Shown: positions 37,636 through 46,204, counted from the first letter of the stretch. The stretch: DNA of 64,000 nucleotides from Blautia parvula (GCF_020215665.1 NZ_CP084061.1:5361001-5425000); one strand, 5' to 3'. Numbers and translations: made by a program. The notes: generated by a model not told the origin, from the letters alone.

Positions 37636-37681
37636 TGGATATAATTATATTATAAAAAATGTATGCTTTTCTATGGATATA
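37636..37681. promoter_or_regulatory. Direct repeats between MATE and AraC genes
   Basis: TGGATATA occurs at 37636-37643 and again at 37674-37681, 38 bases apart, with a related TATGGAT at 37574-37580. Spaced direct repeats of this kind are typical AraC-type binding sites. The function is inferred from position. Confidence 0.4.
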
Positions 37682-37725
37682 TTCTCAAAAAATATAATTG
37701 TATTGCTGCGAGGAGGAGATTTACA

Positions 37726-38616
37726 ATGGAGAAACGCCAGGTGCCGATCGATCAGGAGATGAACGCCCTTGTTGCTTATGATGATTCTTTTCGTTTTATT
37801 CTTTCACGGGATGACCTAAGTGAATATAACAAGGGATTTGTAAACTGGCACAAGCAGCCTACGATTGAAATTTCCGTGATCTGCGAAGGTGCAGTAAATG
37901 TATATGTGCTGGAACACGAACAGACAGTAGCGGCGGGGGACGGTTTTTTTATTATGCCGGGATTTCTGCACTCCATCCGTCCGGCGCCGGGATATAAGAC
38001 TGCAAAGTATTTTACGCTGATTTTCCATCCTGAGATTCTGTACGGCAGCCATGGCAGTTATTACGAGGAAGCATACTATCGTCCTATAGTTGATTGTAAT
38101 ACGCCGTACTTTGTATTCCATGGCCGTGATGCATGGACAAAGGAGATATTCCCGAAGCTTATGTGGGTAGGCGATCACTGTCCGGATACCTCTCCTGCAT
38201 TCCGTTTGAAAACCCAGCATATCCTTCAGGATGTCTGGGCTTTGTTTGCAGCAAATCTGCTTGACCAGACGAAGCCCAGCTTGGCAGCCCGTGATACCCG
38301 GAAGATTCTGAACCTGATCGCCTATCTTCATGAACATTATCAGGAAAAATTTTCTCTGGCTGCGCTGGCAGATCATGTGTCTATGAGCCGAAATGAATGC
38401 TGCCGTTATTTTAAGCAGATGATGAATATGACCATCACGGAGTATCTGCTGGAATACCGCCTGTCCAAAGCAGCGGCGTTACTGGAGACCTCGGGTTTGA
38501 GTATCACAGAAATTGCTGAACAGACAGGTTTTTGTGATGTCAGCTATTTCATTAAAATGTTCCGGCGCAAAACCGGGATCACACCTAAGGCATATGCAAA
38601 AAGGAATCGTGTTTGA
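37726..38616 (+). CDS. AraC family transcriptional regulator (2)
   Basis: 296 residues. N-terminal cupin (HKQPTIEISVICEGAVNVYV; GDGFFIMPGFLHSI) and C-terminal AraC HTH pair (FSLAALADHVSMSRNECCRY and LSITEIAEQTGFCDVSYFIK). ATG 37726 follows AGGAGGAG; an upstream in-frame ATG lacks a site. It is divergent from the MATE pump and probably its regulator. Confidence 0.87.
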   Translation: MEKRQVPIDQEMNALVAYDDSFRFILSRDDLSEYNKGFVNWHKQPTIEISVICEGAVNVYVLEHEQTVAAGDGFFIMPGFLHSIRPAPGYKTAKYFTLIFHPEILYGSHGSYYEEAYYRPIVDCNTPYFVFHGRDAWTKEIFPKLMWVGDHCPDTSPAFRLKTQHILQDVWALFAANLLDQTKPSLAARDTRKILNLIAYLHEHYQEKFSLAALADHVSMSRNECCRYFKQMMNMTITEYLLEYRLSKAAALLETSGLSITEIAEQTGFCDVSYFIKMFRRKTGITPKAYAKRNRV

Positions 38617-38727
38617 TTCCTGATTCTATAGTATTTGCTGTCAAAAAAGACAATTCTACTGCCGGTCGATTGCCAAATCGTGCCTTTTATTATAAGCTTT
38701 TGAGTTAGAAAGCAGGAGGCAGATAAC

Positions 38728-39498
38728 ATGTTTGAGATTGACAAAGAACGATTCGGCGCATTCCTTTTGGAACTGCGGAAAGAAAAGGGATATACACAGA
38801 AACAGCTTGCAGAAAAATTATTTGTATCAGACAAGGCAGTCAGCAAATGGGAACGGGGGTTGAGTCTGCCGGATATTACACTCCTGGGCCCGCTGGCGGA
38901 GATTCTGGGTGTAACGGTGACAGAGCTTTTGCAGGCTCAGCGCATTAGTGAGGAAAAAACACTGACAAAGCCGGAGGTAGATGCTCTCGTTTCAGGTTCC
39001 CTTCGTTTATCGGCGGAGGAACAGGAAGAAAAAAGGTTAAAACAGAGAAAGAATATGATTCGCTACCTGCTGTGTATGGCTCTTGCCGGGGTGGAAATAT
39101 GGCTTTTGCTATATGCAGAGGTTGGGAAAGAGATATTTTTCACTGGTTTCTTTACCATAGAAGGACTGAGTTTTTTATTTGGGGCATGGTTTTTGCTGTT
39201 TGCAAGAGAGACTCTGCCGGCCTTCTATGATGAGAATAAGATTAATTATTACAGTCAGGGACCGTTTCGGATTCATATTGCAGGGGTATATTTTAATAAC
39301 AGAAACTGGCCCCATGTCCTGCGAGCTGGACGGATATCTATGTTGGGAATTGCTGTTATAAATCCACTACTTAATTTTTTGCTGTTAAAAGCAACGGGGG
39401 AGGTATTATGGAGGAGATATGAGGGATATGTATGCCTGGCAGTAGTGTTGTGTACAGTATTTATCCCTATTGTGGCGGTGGCAAAGAAAAACGAATAG
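38728..39498 (+). CDS. XRE family regulator with membrane domain
   Basis: 256 residues. XRE HTH at residues 8-64 (YTQKQLAEKLFVSDKAVSKWE), a linker, then four or five hydrophobic segments from about residue 115 with a SdpI-like layout. Common in Clostridia; likely a membrane-linked sensor regulator. AGGAGG precedes the ATG. Targets unknown. Confidence 0.8.
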   Translation: MFEIDKERFGAFLLELRKEKGYTQKQLAEKLFVSDKAVSKWERGLSLPDITLLGPLAEILGVTVTELLQAQRISEEKTLTKPEVDALVSGSLRLSAEEQEEKRLKQRKNMIRYLLCMALAGVEIWLLLYAEVGKEIFFTGFFTIEGLSFLFGAWFLLFARETLPAFYDENKINYYSQGPFRIHIAGVYFNNRNWPHVLRAGRISMLGIAVINPLLNFLLLKATGEVLWRRYEGYVCLAVVLCTVFIPIVAVAKKNE

Positions 39499-39514
39499 AA
39501 CGGTTTTAGAAATA

Positions 39515-39549
39515 GAGAATCTCCAGGGACTTTCCCGGGAGGTTCTTTT
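39515..39549 (+). terminator. Terminator after XRE membrane regulator
   Basis: AGAATCTCCAGGGA pairs with TCCCGGGAGGTTCT with two mismatches and is followed by TTTTA. A 16-bp perfect palindrome ATTCTTATATAAGAAT (39555-39570) lies immediately downstream and may be an operator for the next gene. Confidence 0.65.
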
Positions 39550-39604
39550 ATGATATTCTTATATAAGAATAACGCAGATAAATTTTTAAATACGGGGTGA
39601 TAAA

Positions 39605-40114
39605 ATGCTGAAACCGAATGAGGTTCAAAAACATGCGAAACAGAAAGAAAATGAGAATATCAGATTTCGTACCTTTTTGAAATGCAATGCAGAGGAAGAA
39701 GAACTGGACGCACAGTTTTTGAGACTGCATAATGAATTTTTTGCAGACTATGACTGCAGTAAATGCCGTAATTGCTGCAAGATGTATCATGGTACAATTC
39801 CGGAAGAAGATGTGGAAAAGGATGCCGGGCATCTGGGTATTACGGTGGAAGAGTTTAAAAAATTATATTTGAAAAGAGATGAAATCTCAGGTGACTATGA
39901 TACAAAGCATATGCCCTGTGACTTTCTTCAGGAGGATGGAACCTGCAGATTGGGAGAATGCAGACCAAAAAGCTGCAGGGATTATCCGTTTACAAATCAG
40001 CCGGAACGTCTGTGGAGTCTGTACAGTGTATTAGAAGCAGTATCTGTATGTCCGGTGGCTTTTGAGATATATGAGTGTTTGAAAAAGGAATACGGTTTTA
40101 GAAGAAAGAGATAA
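39605..40114 (+). CDS. YkgJ-type cysteine cluster protein
   Basis: 169 residues. The conserved cysteines CSKCRNCCK, CDFLQEDGTC and CRPKSCRDYP match the YkgJ/FliB-N Zn/Fe-chelating family of unknown function, which probably binds a metal cluster. It stands alone between regulators. Confidence 0.8.
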   Translation: MLKPNEVQKHAKQKENENIRFRTFLKCNAEEEELDAQFLRLHNEFFADYDCSKCRNCCKMYHGTIPEEDVEKDAGHLGITVEEFKKLYLKRDEISGDYDTKHMPCDFLQEDGTCRLGECRPKSCRDYPFTNQPERLWSLYSVLEAVSVCPVAFEIYECLKKEYGFRRKR

Positions 40115-40172
40115 GAAAACCTTACTGTCGGTTAACATGAGCCTGTTTATGCGATGATACTTATCGACTTAC

Positions 40173-40223
40173 ACCCCTTTCTGTGATATGATAATCACTG
40201 TATTATATATCACAGAAAGGGGT
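40173..40223 (+). promoter_or_regulatory. 17-bp perfect inverted repeat occluding a ribosome binding site
   Basis: Arms 40173-40189 and 40207-40223 are exact complements (ACCCCTTTCTGTGATAT and partner) around a 17-base loop. The right arm contains the AAAGGGG ribosome binding site of the TetM-like gene and ends six bases before its ATG, so folding would hide the start site. A weak promoter (TTAACA 40132-40137, GATACT 40156-40161) would start transcription just before the left arm. Confidence 0.75.
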
Positions 40224-40229
40224 ATTTTC

Positions 40230-42965
40230 ATGGAAAATACATCCGAAAAGAGAGAGAATAAATCGTTTTATAAAACGTCAAAACATATGAGTGTGGGTCT
40301 GTTGGCCCATGTGGATGCCGGCAAGACAACACTGGCTGAGAGTATCCTGTATCTGACGGGCAGTATCAGAAAACCAGGGCGTGTGGATCATCAGGATGCA
40401 TTTCTGGACACCTATGACCTGGAACGGGAGCGGGGAATCACAATCTTTTCCAAACAGGCTGAGGTAAAACTGGGAGAAAAGGAAGTGACACTTCTGGATA
40501 CTCCGGGGCATGTGGACTTTTCGGCGGAGATGGAAAGGACCCTGCAGATACTGGATTACGCGGTCCTGGTCATCAGCGGCGCTGATGGCGTACAGGGACA
40601 TGTGCAGACATTGTGGAGGCTTCTGACCCGATACGAGATTCCTGTGTTCTTGTTTATTAATAAAATGGACCAGGAGGGAACTGACAGGCAGAAGCTGCTG
40701 GAAGAACTGCAGAAACGCCTGGATGAAAGGTGTATAGCCTTTGAGGAGGAACAGGAGGCCTTTTATGAGAATCTGGCTATGAGTGATGAGGCTGTACTGG
40801 AAAAATATCTGTCTGACGGCACTGTGGAGCAGGGAGAAATCGTCCGGCTGATAGCGGAGCGGAAAGTATTTCCCTGCTATTTCGGCTCTGCCCTGAAAAT
40901 AGAAGGAGTGGAGGAGTTTCTGCAGGGTCTGGAAACCTATACGGCCTGTCCGAAATACCCGGAGGATTTCGGCGCCAGGATATACAAAATAGCCAGGGAC
41001 GCCCAGGGGACCCGTCTGACTTATATGAAAATCACGGGCGGAACTCTGAAGGTGAAAGGAATGCTGACAAACCGCCGTGATGAACAGGCGGATAGTGATG
41101 AGATCTGGGAGGAAAAAGCGGACCAGCTCCGTATCTATTCCGGAGCCGGTTTCCGTGCTGTGAGCGAGGCACCTGCAGGGACAGTGTGCGCGGTGACAGG
41201 GCTGTCCAGGACATACTGCGGAGAGGGGCTGGGCGCTGAGACTGAGTCGGAGCTGCCGCTTCTTGAGCCTGTTCTCACCTATCAAATCCAGCTTCCGCCG
41301 GAATGTGATGTGCACCAGATGTATCTGAAGCTCCGCCAGCTGGAGGAGGAAGAACCGGAACTGCACATTGTCTGGGAAGAGCAGTCCAATGAAATCCATG
41401 CACAGGTTATGGGAGAGGTGCAGATAGAAATTCTGAAACGGCTGATCGGGGAACGATTTGGCACGGAAGTGGAATTTGGAGCGGGAAGTATCGTGTACAA
41501 AGAAACCATCACAGAGCCGGTGGAAGGGGTAGGGCATTTTGAACCTCTCCGCCACTATGCGGAGGTGCATCTTCTCATGGAGCCGGGAGAGCGGGGCAGC
41601 GGCCTGCAGTTCGAGACAGCCTGCAGTGAGGATATCCTGGAACGAAACTGGCAGCGTCTGGTGCTGACACATCTGGAAGAAAAACGCCACAGAGGTGTGC
41701 TGACAGGTTCCGAGATCACGGATATGAAGATCACACTGGTGACAGGACGAGCACATTTAAAGCATACAGAAGGCGGAGATTTCCGGCAGGCTACTTATCG
41801 TGCCGTGCGCCACGGACTGAAATGTACAACCAGTCTGCTGCTGGAACCTGTCTACGAATACCGGCTGGAAATCCCCTCCGACAAGGTGGGAAGGGCGCTC
41901 TCAGACATCCAGAAAATGTACGGCACATTTTCCGAACCGATCATAGAGGGGGATATGACCATACTGACAGGTACCGCCCCTGTATCCGCCATGCGGGATT
42001 ACCAGACAGAAGTGATCGCCTATACCAAAGGCCACGGACGTCTTTCCTGCACACTGAAGGGATACGAACCCTGCCACAATGCGGAGGAGGTCATCGCTGA
42101 AAAAGGCTATGATTCCGAGAAGGATACGGAAAATCCCACAGGCTCTGTTTTCTGTTCCCATGGCGCCGGTTTTGTGGTGAGTTATGATAAAGTGCGGGAT
42201 TACATGCATCTGGACAGCGGCCTTAGTCTGGAGAAAAAAGAGAAGCCGGTTCAGGAATCATCCGCTCAGATATCACCTTCCTCTTACACGGGTGGCGGTC
42301 TGGCAGATGAAAAAGAGCTGGAAGAAATCTTTGCCCGCACATACGGAACTGCCAAAAAGGAAAGAAATCCATTCAACAGAAAACGTACCGTAAGCGCAGA
42401 GTCATCTTCCTCCAGGCAATACAGGCCTGCAAAGCAGGTGACAGAGGAGGAATACCTGCTGGTAGACGGCTATAATATTATATTTGCATGGGAAGAGTTA
42501 AAAGATCTTGCCAATGCCAGCATTGAGGCCGCCAGAAATAAGCTCATGGACATCCTCAGCAATTATCAGGGATATAAGAAGAACACACTGATCCTCGTAT
42601 ATGATGCCTATAAAGTGGAGGGCAATACGGGAGAAGTAATGAAATACCACAATATCTATGTAGTTTATACAAAAGAGGCGGAAACAGCGGACCAGTACAT
42701 TGAGAAAACGGTCCATGAGATTGGAAGAAAACACCGGGTTACCGTGGCAACCTCTGACGCACTGGAGCAGATCATCATTCTGGGCCAGGGCGCGAGCCGC
42801 CTCTCAGCCGCCGGCCTGAAAGAGGAGATTCAGGCTGCAGACATAGAAATCCGAAGCAATTATCTGAACCAGGGACAAAATGGGAAAAATTATTTGTTTG
42901 ACCATATGTCGGATGAACTCCAGGCGTTGATGGAGGATGTCAGGATGGGGAGGAAGAAGCTGTAA
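40230..42965 (+). CDS. TetM-like translation GTPase fused to Rae1/YacP-type NYN nuclease domain
   Basis: 911 residues. The first 665 or so follow the ribosomal protection/EF-G-like family: G1 AHVDAGKTT (about 25-33), G2 RGIT, G3 DTPGH, G4 NKMD, then domains II-V to LKGYEPCHNAEEV. After an unstructured linker rich in Lys and Ser, residues about 738-905 form a YacP/Rae1 NYN domain (YLLVDGYNIIFAW, VYDAYKVEGNTGE, TADQYIEKTVHE, VATSDALEQ) with the acidic residues of that nuclease fold. B. subtilis Rae1 cuts mRNA in the ribosomal A site, so the fusion may deliver a nuclease to stalled ribosomes. A tetracycline resistance role is possible but should not be assumed. ATG 40230 has AAAGGGG in the inverted repeat; an in-frame ATG at 40188 lacks a site. 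Confidence 0.85.
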   Translation: MENTSEKRENKSFYKTSKHMSVGLLAHVDAGKTTLAESILYLTGSIRKPGRVDHQDAFLDTYDLERERGITIFSKQAEVKLGEKEVTLLDTPGHVDFSAEMERTLQILDYAVLVISGADGVQGHVQTLWRLLTRYEIPVFLFINKMDQEGTDRQKLLEELQKRLDERCIAFEEEQEAFYENLAMSDEAVLEKYLSDGTVEQGEIVRLIAERKVFPCYFGSALKIEGVEEFLQGLETYTACPKYPEDFGARIYKIARDAQGTRLTYMKITGGTLKVKGMLTNRRDEQADSDEIWEEKADQLRIYSGAGFRAVSEAPAGTVCAVTGLSRTYCGEGLGAETESELPLLEPVLTYQIQLPPECDVHQMYLKLRQLEEEEPELHIVWEEQSNEIHAQVMGEVQIEILKRLIGERFGTEVEFGAGSIVYKETITEPVEGVGHFEPLRHYAEVHLLMEPGERGSGLQFETACSEDILERNWQRLVLTHLEEKRHRGVLTGSEITDMKITLVTGRAHLKHTEGGDFRQATYRAVRHGLKCTTSLLLEPVYEYRLEIPSDKVGRALSDIQKMYGTFSEPIIEGDMTILTGTAPVSAMRDYQTEVIAYTKGHGRLSCTLKGYEPCHNAEEVIAEKGYDSEKDTENPTGSVFCSHGAGFVVSYDKVRDYMHLDSGLSLEKKEKPVQESSAQISPSSYTGGGLADEKELEEIFARTYGTAKKERNPFNRKRTVSAESSSSRQYRPAKQVTEEEYLLVDGYNIIFAWEELKDLANASIEAARNKLMDILSNYQGYKKNTLILVYDAYKVEGNTGEVMKYHNIYVVYTKEAETADQYIEKTVHEIGRKHRVTVATSDALEQIIILGQGASRLSAAGLKEEIQAADIEIRSNYLNQGQNGKNYLFDHMSDELQALMEDVRMGRKKL

Positions 42966-42992
42966 ATTAACCGGAAAGGGTTTCAGTAAATG

Positions 42993-43035
42993 AAAAGAGG
43001 CTGCCTATTAAATTTAATAAGGCAGTCTCTTTTCG
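42993..43035 (+). terminator. Terminator of the GTPase-nuclease gene
   Basis: AAAAGAGGCTGCCTATTA pairs with TAATAAGGCAG-TCTCTTTT with one bulge, ending in a T-run. It is near-symmetrical and may act in both directions. Confidence 0.85.
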
Positions 43036-43269
43036 GTGTTTCAATTTACTTTACAAATAATTTTTGTTATTTCAATCCCCGGTATTGTAAAAAAATACCG
43101 ACACAAGTATTGTATCATAGCTAATATAAAATTTCAACAATAATTAATTGTAACAATCTGTTTCCTTCGCACGAAATATGTGATAAAATATCTGTATAAT
43201 TAGAGAACACTAGATGTTAAGTATTTACCATCATAAGCCGATCACTTTTTGTGGGAAGGGGGTGTAAAT

Positions 43270-43362
43270 ATGAAAATCTTTAATTTCTTAATTTCAATTG
43301 TAGCAAGTGTAATTAGCTATTATATTTGCAAATGGTTTGACAAAAATAATGGAAATGACTAA
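43270..43362 (+). CDS. Small hydrophobic membrane peptide (30 residues)
   Basis: 30 residues: MKIFNF, a membrane helix LISIVASVISYYIC, then KWFDKNNGND. A strong AAGGGGGTG ribosome binding site precedes the ATG and a TATAAT lies at 43195-43200. Too small for homology-based naming. The shape resembles type I toxin or small membrane stress peptides. The upstream 230 bases are AT-rich with a CGGTATT/AATACCG hairpin (43080-43101). Confidence 0.55.
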   Translation: MKIFNFLISIVASVISYYICKWFDKNNGND

Positions 43363-43383
43363 TTATAAAGAAAAGAAACCTAT

Positions 43384-44271
43384 TTAATATAATAGTAAGA
43401 GCTCCATTAATTTTTCAGCGACAACACTGAGCGGGCGCTCCGTATCCTGAATCAGGCATATGGAGCGCTTCGGCGGTTCTATATGCAGTGGAATTCTGAA
43501 AATTTCATTTTTCTCCAAAGCATCCCCGGCAAATTCTTCGGGAAGAAATCCGATTCCAAGCCCGTTTTTCACCATCATCAGAACCTGGTCCATGGTGGCA
43601 GCCTCCAAATCCGGTTCCAAGGTTAAGCCGTGTTCCAGGAAAAAGTCCCCATACAATTCATAACTTCTTGATCTTTTATCCATACACACAAAGGAGAACT
43701 GTTTCAGTTCCCCGAGATGCCATGTTTTTTCGGAAAACCCGGAAAACTGCGGCCCGCCTACAAGGATTTCCCTGAAATATTTCAGCGGAATTTCTTTTAA
43801 TGGCCTGGTGATGCCCGATGGATTTGTGATAACGGCAAAATCTACGGTACCGTTTTTCAAAGCCTGTATGGCCTGAGGCGTGGTCTGATTAGAAATCCGT
43901 ATCCTTACTCCCGGGTATTTCCTGTGAAATTCCCCGAGTTTATGCAGAAGCAGCCCATGCAGTGCCGTTTCGCTGGCTCCGATGGAAACCTGCCCGTTTT
44001 GCAGGGACTGCGCTGACCGCAGTTCTTCCTCTCCGGCCTGAATCTGTTCCACAGCCAGGGATACATGACGGAAGAGCATTTCCCCCTCCGGTGTTAGCTT
44101 TACGCCCCTGTTGGAGCGCACCAAAAGTCTGCATCCCAGCTCGTGCTCCAGATTATTCATGGATCTGGTAATATTGGGCTGACTGTTCATCAGAACAGAG
44201 GCCGCCTTTGTAAAGCTGTGATATTTCGCTACGAAATAAAAAATTTTATAATAATCATATGTTATATTCAT
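43384..44271 (-). CDS. LysR family transcriptional regulator
   Basis: 295 residues. The N-terminal HTH (YFVAKYHSFTKAASVLMNSQ) and the two-lobed effector domain match LysR. It is divergent from the DUF1275 gene, which it probably controls. The about 230-base intergenic region is AT-rich with ATATTATTATGATATAA-like stretches and no clear consensus promoter. Confidence 0.9.
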   Translation of the reverse strand: MNITYDYYKIFYFVAKYHSFTKAASVLMNSQPNITRSMNNLEHELGCRLLVRSNRGVKLTPEGEMLFRHVSLAVEQIQAGEEELRSAQSLQNGQVSIGASETALHGLLLHKLGEFHRKYPGVRIRISNQTTPQAIQALKNGTVDFAVITNPSGITRPLKEIPLKYFREILVGGPQFSGFSEKTWHLGELKQFSFVCMDKRSRSYELYGDFFLEHGLTLEPDLEAATMDQVLMMVKNGLGIGFLPEEFAGDALEKNEIFRIPLHIEPPKRSICLIQDTERPLSVVAEKLMELLLLY

Positions 44272-44499
44272 TAAAGTTACTCTGCCTTTCCTTTGGACGC
44301 TGCAATCTCTGTGGCAATCGTTTGCTCTTCGCTATCAATTTCCTTCTTTTTTGGCTGTAATAAACAATAACCGCTGTCTGATATATTATTATGATATAAA
44401 AGCGATACGAAATATATATTTTACATCTTGCTTCACAAAAGTATAATATATAAAAGAATAAAAAACAACCCAAACCGACAGCGGTCAACAGGAGGAATC

Positions 44500-45180
44500 A
44501 TGAAACCAGAAATTAAAAAAAAGCAAATGTCAGAGTCCATGCCTCTTGCCATATTTTTAACTCTGGCCGGCGGTTTTCAGGACGCCTATTCCTATAACTG
44601 CCGCGGCAAAGTCTTTGCCAATGCACAAACCGGTAATATTGTTCTGCTCGGTCAAAATCTGGCCCAGGGCCAATGGAAGACAGCGCTTCATTATCTCATT
44701 CCCCTCGCCGCTTTTTTCCTGGGCGTTTATATTACGGAGCGGGTACATTGCCTTTTCAGGGAAAATGACAAAATCCACTGGAGGCAGATTATTCTTCTGA
44801 TAGAATCTTTTTTACTGATCATCACCGGTTTTCTCCCTCAATCCCTGAATATAAGTGCCAATGCCCTGATGTCCTTTGCCTGTGCCATGCAGGTCAACAG
44901 CTTCCGAAAATTTCATGGTCTTCCATGTGCTACTACCATGTGTATCGGCAACATCCGAAGTGCCACGGAAATGCTCTGCAGATATCATATAACCAAAGAT
45001 AAAACGCTTAGGCGGAAGAGTGCCCACTATTATTTTATCATCCTGGTTTTCGCCATAGGCGCAACTACCGGGGCACTGGTTACTGCACATTTGGGCAGTC
45101 AGGCTATCTGGGGGTCTTCCTTGCTGCTGCTGGCTGGTTTTATCCTCATGTTTATCAAAGAGCAGCCGGTTTTATTCTGA
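44500..45180 (+). CDS. YoaK family membrane protein (DUF1275)
   Basis: 226 residues, six or seven predicted membrane segments. The family start LAGGFQDAYSYNCRGKVFAN and QTGNIVLLG is clear, with MQVNSFRKFHGLPCATTMC in the middle. Function of the family is unknown, possibly a small-solute permease. ATG 44500 follows AGGAGG. Probably regulated by the divergent LysR protein. Confidence 0.87.
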   Translation: MKPEIKKKQMSESMPLAIFLTLAGGFQDAYSYNCRGKVFANAQTGNIVLLGQNLAQGQWKTALHYLIPLAAFFLGVYITERVHCLFRENDKIHWRQIILLIESFLLIITGFLPQSLNISANALMSFACAMQVNSFRKFHGLPCATTMCIGNIRSATEMLCRYHITKDKTLRRKSAHYYFIILVFAIGATTGALVTAHLGSQAIWGSSLLLLAGFILMFIKEQPVLF

Positions 45181-45261
45181 GGATTGGCTGTGTGCCCTGT
45201 GCCCGGCAATATATTTCGCGATGCATGGATAAGAACATTTTTCTTTATATTGCGCTGGCTG

Positions 45262-45292
45262 CGTAACGGTTCAACTTGTCTGAACTATTACG
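45262..45292. repeat. Imperfect inverted repeat before the 74-bp array
   Basis: CGTAACGGTTCA and TGAACTATTACG (10 of 12 pairs) around ACTTGTC. It lies about 80 bases after the DUF1275 gene and just before the tandem array; it may end that transcript, though no T-tract follows. Confidence 0.5.
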
Positions 45293-45301
45293 GAACATTA
45301 A

Positions 45302-45800
45302 GGGATGCCTATAATTTTAAGATGTTGAATTGAAATAGTAGGTAAAGCAGAAAGAAAATTTGGCCAGAAACTTAAGAAATACCTATAATTTTAAAATCTT
45401 AGATTGAAATATAGGTAAAGCAGGAAGGAAAATTGGTCAGAAACTTAAGAAATACCTATAATTCTAAAATGTTAGAAATGAATAGTAGGTAAAGCAGGAA
45501 GAAAAATTGGCCAGAAACTTAAGAAATACCTATAATTCTAAAATATTAGAGTTGAATAGTAGGTAAAGCAGGAACAAAAATTGGCCAGAAACTTAAGAAA
45601 TACCTATAATTCTAAAATGTTAGAAATGAATAGTAGGTAAAGCAGGAAGAAAAATTGGTCGGAAACTTAAGAAATACCTATAATTCTAAAATATTAGAGT
45701 TGAATAGTAGGTAAAGCACGATGAGAATCTGATCAGAATCGCCAGAAATGCCTATAATTCTAAGATATTGGAACGGAATAGCAGGTAATCTTTCATAGAC
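45302..45800. repeat. 74-bp tandem repeat array, seven units
   Basis: Unit anchors (the G of GAAATACCTATAATT or its variants) fall at about 45302, 45376, 45449, 45523, 45597, 45671 and 45745, a period of 74 bases (one of 73). Central units are nearly identical; the first and last are diverged. Two variants (TGTTAGAAATG and TATTAGAGTTG) alternate in the middle. Each unit holds TACCTATAATTCTAA facing TTAGAA...TAGGTA, an imperfect hairpin, and a promoter-like TTGGCC-N18-TATAAT. No coding frame is maintained. Not a CRISPR: there are no unique spacers. Confidence 0.9.
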
Positions 45801-46015
45801 TAAGTCCGACTCACTGGAAGTGTCAGGGCTTTCTGGATTTTTGCACTTCCTCAAATCTCTTTCGCTCATGTTATCTCAAATGGCACGGAAAAATCATGCA
45901 GGAAAAGGAGGAGGTTCTTCTTATATTTTACCAGCCTGTTGAGCAGGGTCTACTCTTTTTGCAGCAAAAGGGGCCGAAAAGCGAATGTTCCAACGGGGGG
46001 ACCTTTCAATTTGAC

Positions 46016-46204
46016 TGTGGAAAACTATGAGAAAATGGGCCGGAAGGTCTCATTAAGGTGGCAAGTTATCCACAATAGCCGGGATTTCCATTTGCCATGG
46101 CAGATAAAGGCATGACTTGGCGGATAAGTCATGCCCGGAAAAAATAAATTTTGTCCTTGCATTTCGTGACCAAATATGATATTGTATTTCCACAACAACA
46201 GGCA
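46016..46204. other. Cluster of three DnaA-box-like sites
   Basis: TGTGGAAAA at 46016-46024 (TTTTCCACA on the minus strand), TTATCCACA at 46066-46074 (perfect), and ATTTCCACA at 46196-46204 (one mismatch). A 10-bp-stem hairpin GGCATGACTT/AAGTCATGCC lies between (46109-46135). No gene was found between 45181 and 46308. Confidence 0.4.

Noticed and set aside
40278-41756. 492-residue minus-strand frame opposite the TetM-like gene
   Set aside because: The plus strand encodes clear GTPase motifs throughout; the reverse frame has composition typical of an antisense shadow.
40230-42965. Simple tetracycline resistance gene (tetM/tetO/tetW)
   Set aside because: The protein is about 270 residues longer than TetM, has a nuclease-type C-terminal domain, and shows no mobile-element context, so a resistance label would be unsafe.
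45302-45800. CRISPR array
   Set aside because: The period is uniform and the whole 74-bp unit repeats without unique spacers; no cas genes are present.
45678-45869. 63-residue minus-strand frame at the end of the 74-bp array
   Set aside because: No ribosome binding site, no family resemblance, and it overlaps the repeats.
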